A DNA stretch of 44,183 nucleotides, from assembly GCA_009845995.1 (NCBI GenBank), contig VXYK01000033.1, forward strand, positions 11,968 to 56,150, written 5' to 3'. Shown here one piece after another: positions 1 to 9,800 of this stretch; position 1 is the stretch's first letter; each line of letters starts with the position of its first letter. Source of the stretch: Acidimicrobiaceae bacterium. Its GTDB lineage: Bacteria; Actinomycetota; Acidimicrobiia; Acidimicrobiales; Aldehydirespiratoraceae. The position numbers and the translations under genes are program-made. The notes under the pieces are model-generated. The model saw only the letters and a program-made list of their open reading frames with translations. It was not told where the DNA came from and did not search any database.

Positions 1-150
1 CCGGGGCCAGCCCGCTCTTGTTCGCTTTGCTCACCGGGCCGCTCGGGCCCGGGGCAGCCCGCTCTTGTTCGCTTTGCTCACCGGGCCGCTCGGGCCCGGG
101 GCCAGCCCGCTCTTGTTCGCTTTGCTCACCGGGCCGCTCGGGCCCGGGGC
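1..150. repeat. 47-48 bp GC-rich tandem repeat array
   Basis: Three nearly identical units occupy 1-48, 49-95 and 96-143, and a partial fourth unit runs to 150. They differ only by loss of one C in the second unit (CCGGGGCAG versus CCGGGGCCAG). Each unit contains GCTCTTGTTCGCTTTGCTCA followed by a GGGCCGCTCGGGCCCGGGGC block that is rich in self-complementary GGGCCC/CCCGGG. The array begins at the first base, so more units may lie outside the window. It ends directly before the amidohydrolase start. The minus strand reads as a repeated Gly/Pro/Ser/Lys peptide, but the change in unit length breaks the frame, so I do not treat it as coding. Confidence 0.9.
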
Positions 151-162
151 TACGGTTTGGCG

Positions 163-1038
163 ATGGACGTTCTCGAAGGTGTCGGCTCGGCTGTCGGTGG
201 GGTGCTGGACGCGCACCTGCATGTTGTCGATGTAGCGGCCTGCGTGGAAGACCTGACTGGCAATCCCAATGTGCGGTGGTGGGAACAGGTTGACTCTTCC
301 CCAGCGGCGGTGGCTGAGCGCGTCCGGGACGCGGGTGTATCGGGTGGTGTTCTGGTGCAGGCAGTCGGTGCGCATGGTTTCGACAACTCGCTGGTTGTTG
401 AGGCGGCCCGGACGCTCGGCGATGACTGGCGGGCGATGGTCGCTGTGGGTCAGAGCATCGAGGATCCTATGAGTCTGCTGGATTGGGCCTCAGCGCATGG
501 AGCGTCGGGGCTGCGGCTGTTCTCGATCCCCGACCCGTGGCTGCACGACGATTTTGCGGTGGAGTTGGTGCACCGTTGTCGAGACCTGGAGGTGGGCCCG
601 AACGTGTGCTGCCTGCCCGAAGAACTACAGGCGGTCGCCCGTCTCGCCGCGGCTGTACCCGATTGCGAGATAGCAGTCGACCACTGCGGTTTCGTCGCGG
701 TCGGGGGAGACGATCAGGCTCTCGTCGATCTTGCCCAATACGAGAACCTGGTCGTCAAGATCAGCACCGGAGTCTTCGACGCAGCCGCGGTCGCCCCGCG
801 CTCGGTGATCTCCCGGTTGCTCGACCTCTTCGGCGCTGATCGCATTGTTTGGGGTTCGGACCATCCCCAGGTGCATGATCGTGCGTACGCCGATCTGGTC
901 GCGCTCGCTATCGACGCGATCAGTGACCTTGACGCAACCACCCAAGAAGCCATCCTCAGTCGAACCGCCAGCCGGCTCTGGTTCGATCACCTGGCGGTGA
1001 GTGGCGATGGTGCGCCGAGGTCTAACCTGAACGAGTGA
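163..1038 (+). CDS. amidohydrolase family 2 metal-dependent hydrolase
   Basis: Predicted TIM-barrel amidohydrolase (Amidohydro_2) of about 291 residues. The N-terminal metal-binding strand motif DAHLH lies near residue 16, a mid-protein AVDHCG supplies a further histidine, and the C-terminal WGSDHP motif carries the conserved aspartate. The family hydrolyses or decarboxylates lactones and cyclic or aromatic carboxylic acids. The substrate cannot be told from sequence. An ATG at 163 is used; a TTG six bases upstream (157) is also possible, and the DAHLH motif close to the N-terminus fits either. The gene follows the tandem repeat array directly, and its stop codon overlaps the GTG start of the globin gene (GTGA), so the two are likely co-translated. 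Confidence 0.85.
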   Translation: MDVLEGVGSAVGGVLDAHLHVVDVAACVEDLTGNPNVRWWEQVDSSPAAVAERVRDAGVSGGVLVQAVGAHGFDNSLVVEAARTLGDDWRAMVAVGQSIEDPMSLLDWASAHGASGLRLFSIPDPWLHDDFAVELVHRCRDLEVGPNVCCLPEELQAVARLAAAVPDCEIAVDHCGFVAVGGDDQALVDLAQYENLVVKISTGVFDAAAVAPRSVISRLLDLFGADRIVWGSDHPQVHDRAYADLVALAIDAISDLDATTQEAILSRTASRLWFDHLAVSGDGAPRSNLNE

Positions 1039-1577
1039 CCGACGAATCGTCCGAGGCTGAACAGATTGACCCTGATTCTGGGGCGGACTCTGCGGACTCG
1101 GGGGCGCAAGGTCAGAGTCGCTGGGTGTCTCCGGGAAGCGTGAGCTTGCAGGGGGCTATGCGGGAAGCGATGCAAGCTCCGCCGACGGTGTTTGAAGCGG
1201 TCGGCGGACAACGGTTCTTCGACGAGCTGGTCGGCCGATTCTACGATGCCGTCGAACACGACCCGCTGCTGCGACCGATGTATCCGGCGAACATGGGGCC
1301 GTCGCGGGAGCGCCTCGCAGGGTTCCTGGCGCAGTACTGGGGTGGGCCGGCGCACTACAGCGAGAAGCGGGGCCACCCCCGTCTGCGGATGCGCCATATG
1401 CCCTTCGTAATCGGCTCAGAAGAGCGTGACGCCTGGATGAAGCACATGGAGGCATCGCTTAGGGTCGCCACTCTCGCCGATGGCACCGATGGCCCTCTGC
1501 CCACCGAGATACGAGACGCCATGTTCGATCACTTCGACAACGCGGCCACCCACCTGGTCAACCACCCCAGGGAATAA
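1035..1577 (+). CDS. glbO: group II truncated haemoglobin (trHbO)
   Basis: Small haem protein of the 2-on-2 globin fold, group II, thought to bind O2/NO and to work in oxidative or nitrosative defence or in supplying oxygenases. Visible markers are Tyr70 (B10) in GRFYDAV, Tyr83 (CD1 region) in PMYP, the proximal His121 in the RMRHMPF block, and Trp134 (G8) in DAWMKHM. The globin core starts near residue 52. Upstream lie about 50 acidic, low-complexity residues, which is longer than the usual 125-140 residue proteins, so an internal ATG at 1158 is an alternative start. The GTG start at 1035 is preferred because it overlaps the upstream stop codon. The next gene is convergent, 29 bp away. Confidence 0.92.
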   Translation: MTDESSEAEQIDPDSGADSADSGAQGQSRWVSPGSVSLQGAMREAMQAPPTVFEAVGGQRFFDELVGRFYDAVEHDPLLRPMYPANMGPSRERLAGFLAQYWGGPAHYSEKRGHPRLRMRHMPFVIGSEERDAWMKHMEASLRVATLADGTDGPLPTEIRDAMFDHFDNAATHLVNHPRE

Positions 1578-1606
1578 GCCCCGCGGCGGGCGACGGGTGC
1601 TGGGGA

Positions 1607-2680
1607 CTAACAGGTGTGGGCGAAGGTCGTGAGGTCGCGGGCGGAGGCAGCGTAAACCTCGGGGATGGCAGCGCGCAGTATCACATCGCCTGCGTGACAG
1701 GTGCCGTTGACCGTGCGGCTGCTGACCGTTACGCCCGCCTCGACGAGCTTGCGGAAGTAGGCCAGACCCTCGTCGCGCAAAGGATCCAACTCGTTGACCG
1801 AAATCACATGCGGCGGCATGCCTCTGAGGTCGTCGACGCTGGCGTTCAGCGGCCAGGCCAGCGGGTTGGTGAGGTTCTCTTCATCGGGGTCGTAGGCACG
1901 GACCAGGTAGCCCATCATCTCGCTGCTCAGAAAGTAACCGTCGTTCTCATGCAACGAAGTCAACTCCATGGGCGGGTTCCAGTAGGCACCGGAGATGTAA
2001 GGGCACTGTGCGTAGACACCGTCGATCATGTGCAGTCGGCCCTCGCGGCTTGCTTTGAGAGTCGTCGCCAGCGTCAGGTTGCCGCCACCGGACTCGCCCG
2101 ACACCACGATCTTCGACACGCCGAGATCCGCTTTGTTGGCGTGCACCCACTCAAGAGCCGAGGTGCAGTCGTTCAAGCCTGCGGGGAATGGGTGTGGACC
2201 AAGCGCGCCTTCGGCGTTGCGGAACTCCACGCCCACGACAACAAGATCGAGAGCGGCCAGTTCGTCACGCCAGCGCACATAGGAGGCGCCAGACGCCTTG
2301 AGGATCACCATGCCTCCACCATGAATGTGCAGAATGCAGGGCCTAGGGCCGCCGGACCCGCCCGTGGGCTGGTGTATGTAGAGGTTGATGTCGTTGCCGT
2401 CCACCCCGGTAATGACCTCGGTGCGCGACTCCACTCCCTCCACGGCAGGCAGGTCTGCGTAGATCAGGTCGAACAACATCTCGAATCCGGGCTCGATCGT
2501 CGCCGTGTATTCGTAGATCTCTTGATCCGTTGCGTCAGCGGACAACGGAACCGGTTCGGGCGCACCGGCCAGACCCAGCGGTGCAAGCGCTGCGACCAAG
2601 CGCGAGTCCGCCCGTGGATCTGTTCCGAGGGTCCGGTCGGGATCGCCAAGCTTTCCGGGTAGTGCAACGTGTTCCGACAT
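1607..2680 (-). CDS. alpha/beta hydrolase, hormone-sensitive-lipase type
   Basis: Predicted carboxylesterase/lipase of 357 residues. It carries the HSL-family oxyanion motif HIHGGGM (residues 118-124), the nucleophile elbow GESGG with Ser197, and a plausible catalytic Asp299 (NELDPLRDEG) and His329 (TCHAG). Such enzymes hydrolyse short to medium acyl esters in the cytoplasm. The ATG at 2680 is preceded by an AAGGGAGG ribosome-binding site. The gene lies 26 bp downstream of the thiolase stop on the same strand, so the two probably form an operon that releases and then cleaves acyl units. Confidence 0.88.
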   Translation of the reverse strand: MSEHVALPGKLGDPDRTLGTDPRADSRLVAALAPLGLAGAPEPVPLSADATDQEIYEYTATIEPGFEMLFDLIYADLPAVEGVESRTEVITGVDGNDINLYIHQPTGGSGGPRPCILHIHGGGMVILKASGASYVRWRDELAALDLVVVGVEFRNAEGALGPHPFPAGLNDCTSALEWVHANKADLGVSKIVVSGESGGGNLTLATTLKASREGRLHMIDGVYAQCPYISGAYWNPPMELTSLHENDGYFLSSEMMGYLVRAYDPDEENLTNPLAWPLNASVDDLRGMPPHVISVNELDPLRDEGLAYFRKLVEAGVTVSSRTVNGTCHAGDVILRAAIPEVYAASARDLTTFAHTC

Positions 2681-2706
2681 GGTCCTGCCTCCCTTGCGCC
2701 GTGCGC

Positions 2707-3906
2707 TCAGCTGAGCCGTTCGACGATCATGGCCATGCCCTGGCCGCCACCTACGCACATCGATTCCATGCCGATCGTCGAATCGGAATCTTCAAGCCCG
2801 TTGAGCAGCGTGGTCATGATGCGACTTCCGGTCATTCCGAACGGGTGGCCGAGAGCAATGGCGCCGCCGTTGGGGTTGAGCTTGTCGAGGTCGATTCCGA
2901 GTTCGTCGGCAGAACCGAGAACCTGCACGGCGAATGCTTCATTGATCTCAACATGGTCAATATCGTCGATGGTCATTTGGGCGCGGGCCAGAGCCTGGCG
3001 GCAGGCGTCGATCGGACCGAGGCCCATGATCTCGGGATGCAGAGCCGACACGCCGCTCGAAACGATCCGAGCGAGGGGCTCGATGCCCATAGCTTTCGCC
3101 TTGGTGTCGCTCATGACGACCACAGCGGCAGCACCGTCGTTGAGCGGGCAGGCATTGCCCGCGGTGACCGTGCCGTCCGGGCGGAACACCGGTTTGAGTT
3201 GCGACACCTTCTCGAGGGTGGTTTCGGCGCGAATCCCGTCGTCTTTGGACACCACGGTTCCGTCGGCCAGCGTGTACGGGGTGATCTCACGCTCGAAGAA
3301 GCCGCGGTTGAGCGCCTCTTCAGCCCGGTTCTGGGAACTGACACCCCACTCGTCTTGGCGTTGACGGCTGATTCCGGTCGCCTGCACCACGTTTTCGGCT
3401 GTCTGGCCCATGGCGATGTAGATGTCTGGGAGTCCGTCGGGCGGGATCCAGGTCGCTGAGCCTTCGCCGGTGCGGGAATTGCTGCGTTCTTCGGCGTCGG
3501 CGAACTTCTCGTTGTGGGGGCCGGAGTCCGCGGCGCCGTACATGTAGCGGCTCACGGTCTCCACCCCGCCGGCAACGAAGCAGTCGCCCTCGCCGGCCTT
3601 GATGGCGTGGGCGGCCATGCGGATCGTCTGCAGCGAAGACGAGCAGTAGCGGTTGACGGTGACTCCGGGCATATCGAGGCCCTGCATGGCGGAGATGACT
3701 CGGGCGATGTTGTAGCCGCCCTCGCCGCCGGGTTGGCCGATACCCCAGATCACGTCTTCGACGTCGGAAGCTTCGACTCCGGCCTTGTTCATGACGTCGC
3801 TGAGGATGAACGACGACATGTCGTCGGGACGTACGTCTATGAGCGAACCTTTGTTGGCCCGACCGATGGGGGTGCGGGATGTGGCGACGATCACGGCTTC
3901 GGGCAT
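2707..3906 (-). CDS. acetyl-CoA acetyltransferase (thiolase)
   Basis: Full-length thiolase of 399 residues. The acyl-accepting Cys88 lies in NRYCSSS, the HPFG motif has His354 (ALGHPFGMTGSR), and the general acid Cys384 lies in CVGGGQG. It would catalyse thiolytic cleavage of 3-ketoacyl-CoA, or the reverse condensation, in beta-oxidation or sterol/fatty acid catabolism. The ATG at 3906 has a good GAGGAG ribosome-binding site. It heads a two-gene minus-strand unit with the hydrolase and is divergent from the aldehyde dehydrogenase across 167 bp, which must hold both promoters. Whether it is degradative (FadA-like) or biosynthetic cannot be decided here. Confidence 0.93.
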   Translation of the reverse strand: MPEAVIVATSRTPIGRANKGSLIDVRPDDMSSFILSDVMNKAGVEASDVEDVIWGIGQPGGEGGYNIARVISAMQGLDMPGVTVNRYCSSSLQTIRMAAHAIKAGEGDCFVAGGVETVSRYMYGAADSGPHNEKFADAEERSNSRTGEGSATWIPPDGLPDIYIAMGQTAENVVQATGISRQRQDEWGVSSQNRAEEALNRGFFEREITPYTLADGTVVSKDDGIRAETTLEKVSQLKPVFRPDGTVTAGNACPLNDGAAAVVVMSDTKAKAMGIEPLARIVSSGVSALHPEIMGLGPIDACRQALARAQMTIDDIDHVEINEAFAVQVLGSADELGIDLDKLNPNGGAIALGHPFGMTGSRIMTTLLNGLEDSDSTIGMESMCVGGGQGMAMIVERLS

Positions 3907-4073
3907 CGGGGACTCCTCACGTAGGCCAGGAAAGGCTGAGCATTGGGTAGTTCAGATTGATTAATCGGATTGCTGATGAGGCTAGACGTGACCACCTCGA
4001 CTCACGACATCGGGGCAGATCTGAAGATGACTCACTTAGGGGTGCCAAAGATGCCGACGGTAACGTTTGGGCC

Positions 4074-5540
4074 ATGAGCACGATTGATGTCGACAAGAAC
4101 TGGAAGTTGTTGATCAACGGTGAATGGGTTGAACCCGGTGCGGGGCACTACGACATAGTCGACCCGCACACCACCAAGGTGGTCGGGCGGGCGCCGGAAG
4201 CGACCGTGGAACAGGCCGACGATGCTGCGGGCGCAGCCAAAGCAGCGCTGAGCGGCTGGAAGGAGCTCAGCCGCGAAGAACGATGTGCCTATATCGGGCG
4301 ACTCGGTGATGAGATCGAGAAGCGGTCACCGGACTGGGTGGCGACGGTGCAGGCAGAGACGGGAGCAACGATCGGCACGACCGAGACTCTGCAGGTCGGA
4401 GGACCCGCAGTTGATCGCTTCCGTTACTACGCGAAGCCCATCGACCTCGATGAGAGCCTGGCGCCGATCCCGACCGCGGCGGGCCCGTTGGGGCCGGCAG
4501 GGTTGTTGAGTGCCCAGGTGAAGCGCCAACCCGTCGGTGTCGTCGCGGCTATCACTCCGTACAACTTTCCCATCACCAACGTGGCGGGCAAGATCGCTCC
4601 GGCGTTGGCTGCGGGGTGTACCACGGTCATCAAACCTGCACCCCAAGACCCGCTCGGGATCCTGCTCGTGGGCGAAGCCGCCCAAGCGGCGGGTTTTCCA
4701 GCCGGTGTCGTCAATATCGTCAACGGTTCGCGCCCGGACGTTCCGGCCGCGCTCGTTGATTCGACAGACGTCAACATGATCTCTTTCACGGGTTCGTCGC
4801 CCGTGGGTGCCAAGATCATGGAGAGCGGTGGCAAGACCATGAAGCGCCTGCTCATGGAGCTCGGGGGTAAAGGTGCCGCCATCGTCACCGAAGACGCCGA
4901 TCTCGGCACAGCAGCGCAGTCCATCGCCACCGTTTGGGGATTTCACGCGGGTCAGATCTGTACTGCACCGACAAGAGTGATCGCCCATCGCGACATCTAC
5001 GACCAACTGGTCGAGACGCTCAACACATTTTCGGGTTTCATGAAAGTGGGGGATCCGACGGACCGGTCCACGATCATCGGCCCGGTGATCACCGAACTGC
5101 ACCGGGACCGGGTGGAGCAGTTCATCCAGTCCGGAATCGATGACGGCGCAACGCTGGTCTGTGGAGGTGACCGGCCGGACCTGCCTGGTTACTTTGTCGC
5201 GCCGACACTGCTCGCTGACTGCACACCGGACATGCATGTTGTGCGCGAGGAGGCATTCGGCCCGGTCATCGTTGTCCTTCCGTATGACGACGATGAGGAA
5301 GCAGTCCAGCTGGCCAATGATTCTGACTATGGCCTCTACAGCTACGTGTTTTCAGCAGACACGAAGCGTGCCTTCAACATTGCCGGCCGGCTCGAATCGG
5401 GCTGTGTCGGACTCAACCTGATTCAGCCCCACATGGAGGCGCCTTTCGGTGGCTTCAAGATGAGCGGTGTCGGTCGTGACCGTGGCAAGTGGGGGATAGA
5501 CGCATACAGCGAATTGCAGTCGATCAACTGGATGGCTTGA
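4074..5540 (+). CDS. NAD(P)-dependent aldehyde dehydrogenase
   Basis: Aldehyde dehydrogenase superfamily member of 488 residues, oxidising an aldehyde to the acid with NAD(P)+. The key residues are Asn164 (ITPYNFP), general base Glu262 (MELGGKG) and nucleophile Cys296 (GQICTAPT). The C-terminal PFGGFKMSG motif is also present. The ATG at 4074 gives a normal-length N-terminus beginning just before the NGEWVEPG strand. The frame stays open upstream to an ATG at 3957, but that would add 39 unusual residues. A TAACGT hexamer at 4061-4066 is a weak -10 candidate close to the ATG. The CoA transferase follows after 44 bp, suggesting co-transcription. The substrate is unknown. Confidence 0.93.
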   Translation: MSTIDVDKNWKLLINGEWVEPGAGHYDIVDPHTTKVVGRAPEATVEQADDAAGAAKAALSGWKELSREERCAYIGRLGDEIEKRSPDWVATVQAETGATIGTTETLQVGGPAVDRFRYYAKPIDLDESLAPIPTAAGPLGPAGLLSAQVKRQPVGVVAAITPYNFPITNVAGKIAPALAAGCTTVIKPAPQDPLGILLVGEAAQAAGFPAGVVNIVNGSRPDVPAALVDSTDVNMISFTGSSPVGAKIMESGGKTMKRLLMELGGKGAAIVTEDADLGTAAQSIATVWGFHAGQICTAPTRVIAHRDIYDQLVETLNTFSGFMKVGDPTDRSTIIGPVITELHRDRVEQFIQSGIDDGATLVCGGDRPDLPGYFVAPTLLADCTPDMHVVREEAFGPVIVVLPYDDDEEAVQLANDSDYGLYSYVFSADTKRAFNIAGRLESGCVGLNLIQPHMEAPFGGFKMSGVGRDRGKWGIDAYSELQSINWMA

Positions 5541-5584
5541 TGGTCGGGTATTCAACGACCGTTGGACCGCGGAGTTGATGACCA

Positions 5585-6781
5585 ATGACCCCGCCCCTTG
5601 ACGGTTTTCGGATCATCGAAGGCTCGGCTTTCGTAGCGGCGCCCTCGGGTGGCATGGCTCTGGCTCAACTCGGTGCTGATGTCATCCGCTTCGATCAGAT
5701 CGGCGGCGGTCTCGATGCGCGCCGCTGGCCGCTCACCGCTGAGGGTGAATCGTTGTATTGGGCCGGATTGAACAAGGGGAAGCGATCAATCGCGGTCGAC
5801 CTGCGCTCAGAGCGTGCGCGGGAACTCCTCACCGAACTGATAGGGATCGCCGGCACATTCTTGACCAACTTTCCGGCGCGGGGATGGATGTCATATTCAG
5901 TGTTGCAGCAGCGTCGAGCCGATCTGGTGATGTTGACTCTGACCGGCAACCGCGACGGCTCCACCGCGCTTGACTACACGGTGAACGCGGCGATGGGTTT
6001 TCCACTGGCTACCGGCCCGGTCGATTCGGCCGAACCGGTCAACCATGTGCTTCCGGCATGGGATCTGATTTGCGGTCAGACAGCGGCGCTGGGTTTGTTG
6101 GCAGCTGATCGTCGTCGAATTCTCACCGGAGAGGGCACCTTGCTGAGCTTGGCGCTCAGCGATGTGGCGCTCGCCGCGGTGGCGGCCTTGGGCCATGTCG
6201 CCGAGGCTCAGATCAACGGCACCGAGCGCGGGCGTCTCGGAAATGATCTGTACGGTGCGTACGGCGCGGAGTTCACGACCGGAGACGGGGTGAGGATTTA
6301 CGTGGCGGGTATCAGCCCGAATCAGTGGTCGAGTCTGTTGGAGGCGACCGAGTCCACAACGGCCGTGTCGGCGATCGCCGAAACCAGAGGGCTTGACTTC
6401 GGCGACGAAGGCCAACGTTTCGGTGCCCGCGCTGAGATCTCGGCCGCTATTCGTCCTTGGATCGCTTCACGCACGATTGTTGAAGTGGCTTCTCGTTTCG
6501 ATGAACGAGGCGTGTGTTGGGGTCGATACCAGACGTTCAAGCAGCTTGTCGACGACGACCCCCGGTGCTCGGTAGACAGTGGATTTTTCCGCGAGGTGGA
6601 CCAGCCTCAGATCGGCAGGTACCTGTCGCCGGGTTCGCCGTTGGCGTTCGATGGAGCGCTCGCCGTGGAGCCGACGCCCGCCCCTCGTTTGGGCGAGCAC
6701 ACCGAAGAGATTCTGGCCGAAGATCTGGGTCTCACGACCGCAGAGATCGGTTCGTTGCGCGCGAGCGGCACAGTCGTCTGA
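5585..6781 (+). CDS. mct: family III CoA transferase, 2-methylfumaryl-CoA isomerase (mesaconyl-CoA C1-C4 CoA transferase)-like
   Basis: CaiB/BaiF-family CoA transferase of 398 residues. Compared from memory with Chloroflexus mesaconyl-CoA C1-C4 CoA transferase (3-hydroxypropionate bicycle), it shares long blocks: EGSAFVAAP (residues 12-20), AQLGADVIRFD, IGGGLD, WAGLNKGKRSIA, TNFPARGW, DYTVN, HVLPAWD (residues 154-160), GRYLSPGSPL and PAPRLGEHTEEIL at the C-terminus. Asp160 in PAWD aligns with what I take to be the nucleophilic aspartate. The predicted reaction is intramolecular CoA transfer, mesaconyl-C1-CoA to mesaconyl-C4-CoA. It sits downstream of an aldehyde dehydrogenase. None of the other bicycle enzymes is in the window, so the pathway role is inferred. 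Confidence 0.8.
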   Translation: MTPPLDGFRIIEGSAFVAAPSGGMALAQLGADVIRFDQIGGGLDARRWPLTAEGESLYWAGLNKGKRSIAVDLRSERARELLTELIGIAGTFLTNFPARGWMSYSVLQQRRADLVMLTLTGNRDGSTALDYTVNAAMGFPLATGPVDSAEPVNHVLPAWDLICGQTAALGLLAADRRRILTGEGTLLSLALSDVALAAVAALGHVAEAQINGTERGRLGNDLYGAYGAEFTTGDGVRIYVAGISPNQWSSLLEATESTTAVSAIAETRGLDFGDEGQRFGARAEISAAIRPWIASRTIVEVASRFDERGVCWGRYQTFKQLVDDDPRCSVDSGFFREVDQPQIGRYLSPGSPLAFDGALAVEPTPAPRLGEHTEEILAEDLGLTTAEIGSLRASGTVV

Positions 6782-6885
6782 ACAGAGGCCTGCATCGCCT
6801 CGGGCAGTTGCGCACGGTGTGGTGACCTGGGTCGTAGATCGCGTTGCGTCCGATTGTGGGACCGGGAGTGTAGATTGTCGTGCTT

Positions 6886-9800
6886 ATGGGTCATTCAGCT
6901 TCTCGTTTGAGTTCTAGTTTGAGGTCCGGGTTGAACCGGGCCGGGTTGGTTGTTGCGTTGACGGCAGCTCTGTTGGTGGCATCACCGTCACCCGCTGGAG
7001 CTGTGGCGGGATATGGCGACGTGCCGGCGGGTGCCTGGTACACCGATGCGGTGCAGTGGGCTGTTGACAATGGGATCACCGATCTCTCAGGCCCTTGTTT
7101 CAGTCCAGATGTGCCGGTTTCGCGTGGTGAGGCAGCGGTTTGGATCTACACCATGGAGAACCGGCCCGATCCCGGTACTTCCCATCCGTTCAGCGATGTG
7201 ACCGACGCGTCTCATAATGACGCGATCTCGTGGATGGCCAACACCGGAATCACCACCGGCACTTCCCCGACGACATTCAGTCCTGACGAGACGTTGAAAC
7301 GTGTCCAGGCCGCAGCGTTCCTGCATCGTCTGGCGGGTGAACCCTCCGCGCCGACTCACAACTTCAGCGATGTAGTCGCGCCCTGGCAACAAGCCGGTGT
7401 GTCTTGGATGGCGCACACCGGCATCACCACCGGTACAACACCGACCACCTTCGTGCCCGAAGGCACGTTGACGCGTGGCCAGCTGATCACGTTCCTGTAC
7501 CGCTATCAGGGCGAACCGGCCGTAACCGTCAACGCGGAGACCCCGCTCTGCGATCCGACCGAAGACGAAGGTGAGTCGGAGGCCGCCGTTGTCGAATGCG
7601 AGGACGTCGAAGCCGCGGATCACGAATCGACCGGTACCGAAGAGGGCCTGTTGCCGGCGGACCCGGCGGTGCGGATCGGCGCGTTGGACAACGGCCTGAC
7701 CTACTATCTTCGTTGCAACGACAGTCCCGGCGGGAACCTGACCCTGCGTTTGGCTGTCAACGCCGGTTCACTCCATGAAGCCGAGCCGGGCAGTGGCGTG
7801 GCCCATTTTCTTGAGCACATGCTGTTCAACGGAACCGAGAAGTATCCGGGCAATGAACTCACAGACGCGCTGCAGCACATCGGTGTCGAGTTCGGTCCCG
7901 ACATCAACGCATACACGTCCTACGACGAGACCGTCTACGAGCTGGAGACGCGGGTCGACGACGAAGAAGCCGTGGACACGGCGTTCGACGTACTCGCTCA
8001 ATGGGCTCACGCGGCGACGCTCAACCCTGACGATGTGGAGGACGAACGGGGAATTGTGCGCGACGAATACCGCCTGAGATACGAGACCGGTGACGGTATC
8101 GTCTCCAGCGCGTTCGACCGGATCTATGTGACAGGATCGCCCTACGAAGGACGCCATCCGATCGGGACGATCGACAAGATCGAGTCGATCAACGCGCAAG
8201 ACCTACGCGACTACTATGAGAAGTGGTATGTGCCGTCGAACATGGCGGTCATCGTCGTTGGCCATCTGCCGACCGACGAGCTCGAAGCGTTGGTGATAGA
8301 GCATTTCGGTGCGATACCCGCAGGAGAAGAACCCGTCCAGCCCAGTACTGAATCGGCTTTCGACCCGGAGCCTGAGTTCCAAATCGCCGCTTCGCCGGGG
8401 CAGGGATACTCGTATTTGTCTCTCGACATCCGCCTGCCGTCATGGGAGCGGGGGACCATTTCGGGTGAGCGGCAGTGGTGGATCGAACGCATCATCGCGA
8501 TCATGTTGGGCAATCGTCTGCAAGACGCCTATGAGCAGGGTTTCCTGTCTCAGACTGATCCCACTCACTGGAATTCGTTCGGTTACACCGACGGCCTGCG
8601 GTATTACGGCACCAATCTGCGTGCTGAAGACTACGAAACCGCGCTGACAGACTTCTGGTCGATGATGCTGACTCTTCGGCAACACGGTTTCACCGAGGTT
8701 GATCTCGAGCGCGCGGCCACTTCGATCATTGCCGATCTGGAGTTCGCGGTTGGGGCCTCCTCGACGACCCAGGACAACAGCTACGCCGCGCGCTACGTTT
8801 CGCACTTCTTGAATGGCGCCGATATCGGCACCCCTGAGCATCGGCTGGAGTGGGTTTCTGCGTTATTGGATGAACTCGAGCCCGAGGTTCTCACCGTCCG
8901 CCTCCAAGAGATCCTGGATCAGAACGGGTTGTTGTTGCTCGGCGTGGCAGGAGATGCCGCTGATCTGCCCACGATTGAGGAATTCACCGCGGCGTTCGAC
9001 GCTGCTGAAGTCGGCGAGTTGCCCGAGGTGCTTCAAGACGTAGATCAACTGCTGGTTGTGCCTGATCCTGTGCTTGAGGTTGAAGCCGGCGAGTTGGACG
9101 TCTTGGAAGGTGCCTACGAGTGGATCTTCGCGAACGGTGCGCGGGTGATGTTCGCGCCATCGGACATCGCTGAGAACCAGGTGAACCTGCAGGCGGTCTC
9201 GCTTGGCGGGTGGTCGGCGATGGAGCCCGGGGACCGGGTCTTGACCGGCAGATTGGCGCCGCGTGCCGTTCAGCAGAGCGGGTTGGGAGACCTGAGTCCA
9301 GCCCAGTTGTCGCGCTACCTCGACGGGATCAGCGCTGCTGCGAGTCCGTTCATCAACGAGACGACCCAAGGCGTTACGGGAGCGGCCGGCACTGCTGATG
9401 TCGAAACCATGTTCCAATTGATGCATCTGTTGTTCACCGAACCGAGGGTTGACGATCAGGCATTCGCAGAAGTCGTCAATATCGGTGAGATACTTCTGCA
9501 ACTTGCACAAGCCGACCCGGGTTGGAAGGCATGGGTGGCATACCACCGAGCGCGCTTCGGAGACGAGTTCAAGTGGTTCAACCCGATCGCGTCGCAAGCC
9601 ATGTTGGACGAGTTGACTGCGGAATCGCTCCTAGCACGCTATATGGAACGCTTCTCCAGTGTGGACGACCTGAACGTGGTCGTCGTAGGCGATGTTGACC
9701 GCGAGACTGTCGAGCGCTTGGCGCGCACCTATGTCGCAACCCTCCCGTCGGGGGAGACTGACAGCTACCTGAACCGCCGTCCCGCTCCACCCCCTGGGAT

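Noticed and set aside
1..150. CRISPR array
   Set aside because: Units are contiguous with no spacers between repeats.
31..375. Minus-strand reading frame through the 47-48 bp repeats (Gly-Pro-Ser/Lys-Ala-Asn-Lys repeats)
   Set aside because: The 47/48-bp unit spacing changes frame, and the frame lies antisense to a well-supported amidohydrolase.
2530..3459. Long plus-strand open frame opposite the thiolase and hydrolase
   Set aside because: Antisense shadow of two recognisable genes; the translation shows no family motif and is Arg/His-rich.
3954..3968. GATTAATC palindrome in the thiolase/aldehyde dehydrogenase divergent region as an operator
   Set aside because: Only 8 bp, a single copy, and not placed at a recognisable promoter.
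3957..4073. 39-residue N-terminal extension of the aldehyde dehydrogenase
   Set aside because: Does not resemble the family N-terminus, and the ATG at 4074 gives the usual length.
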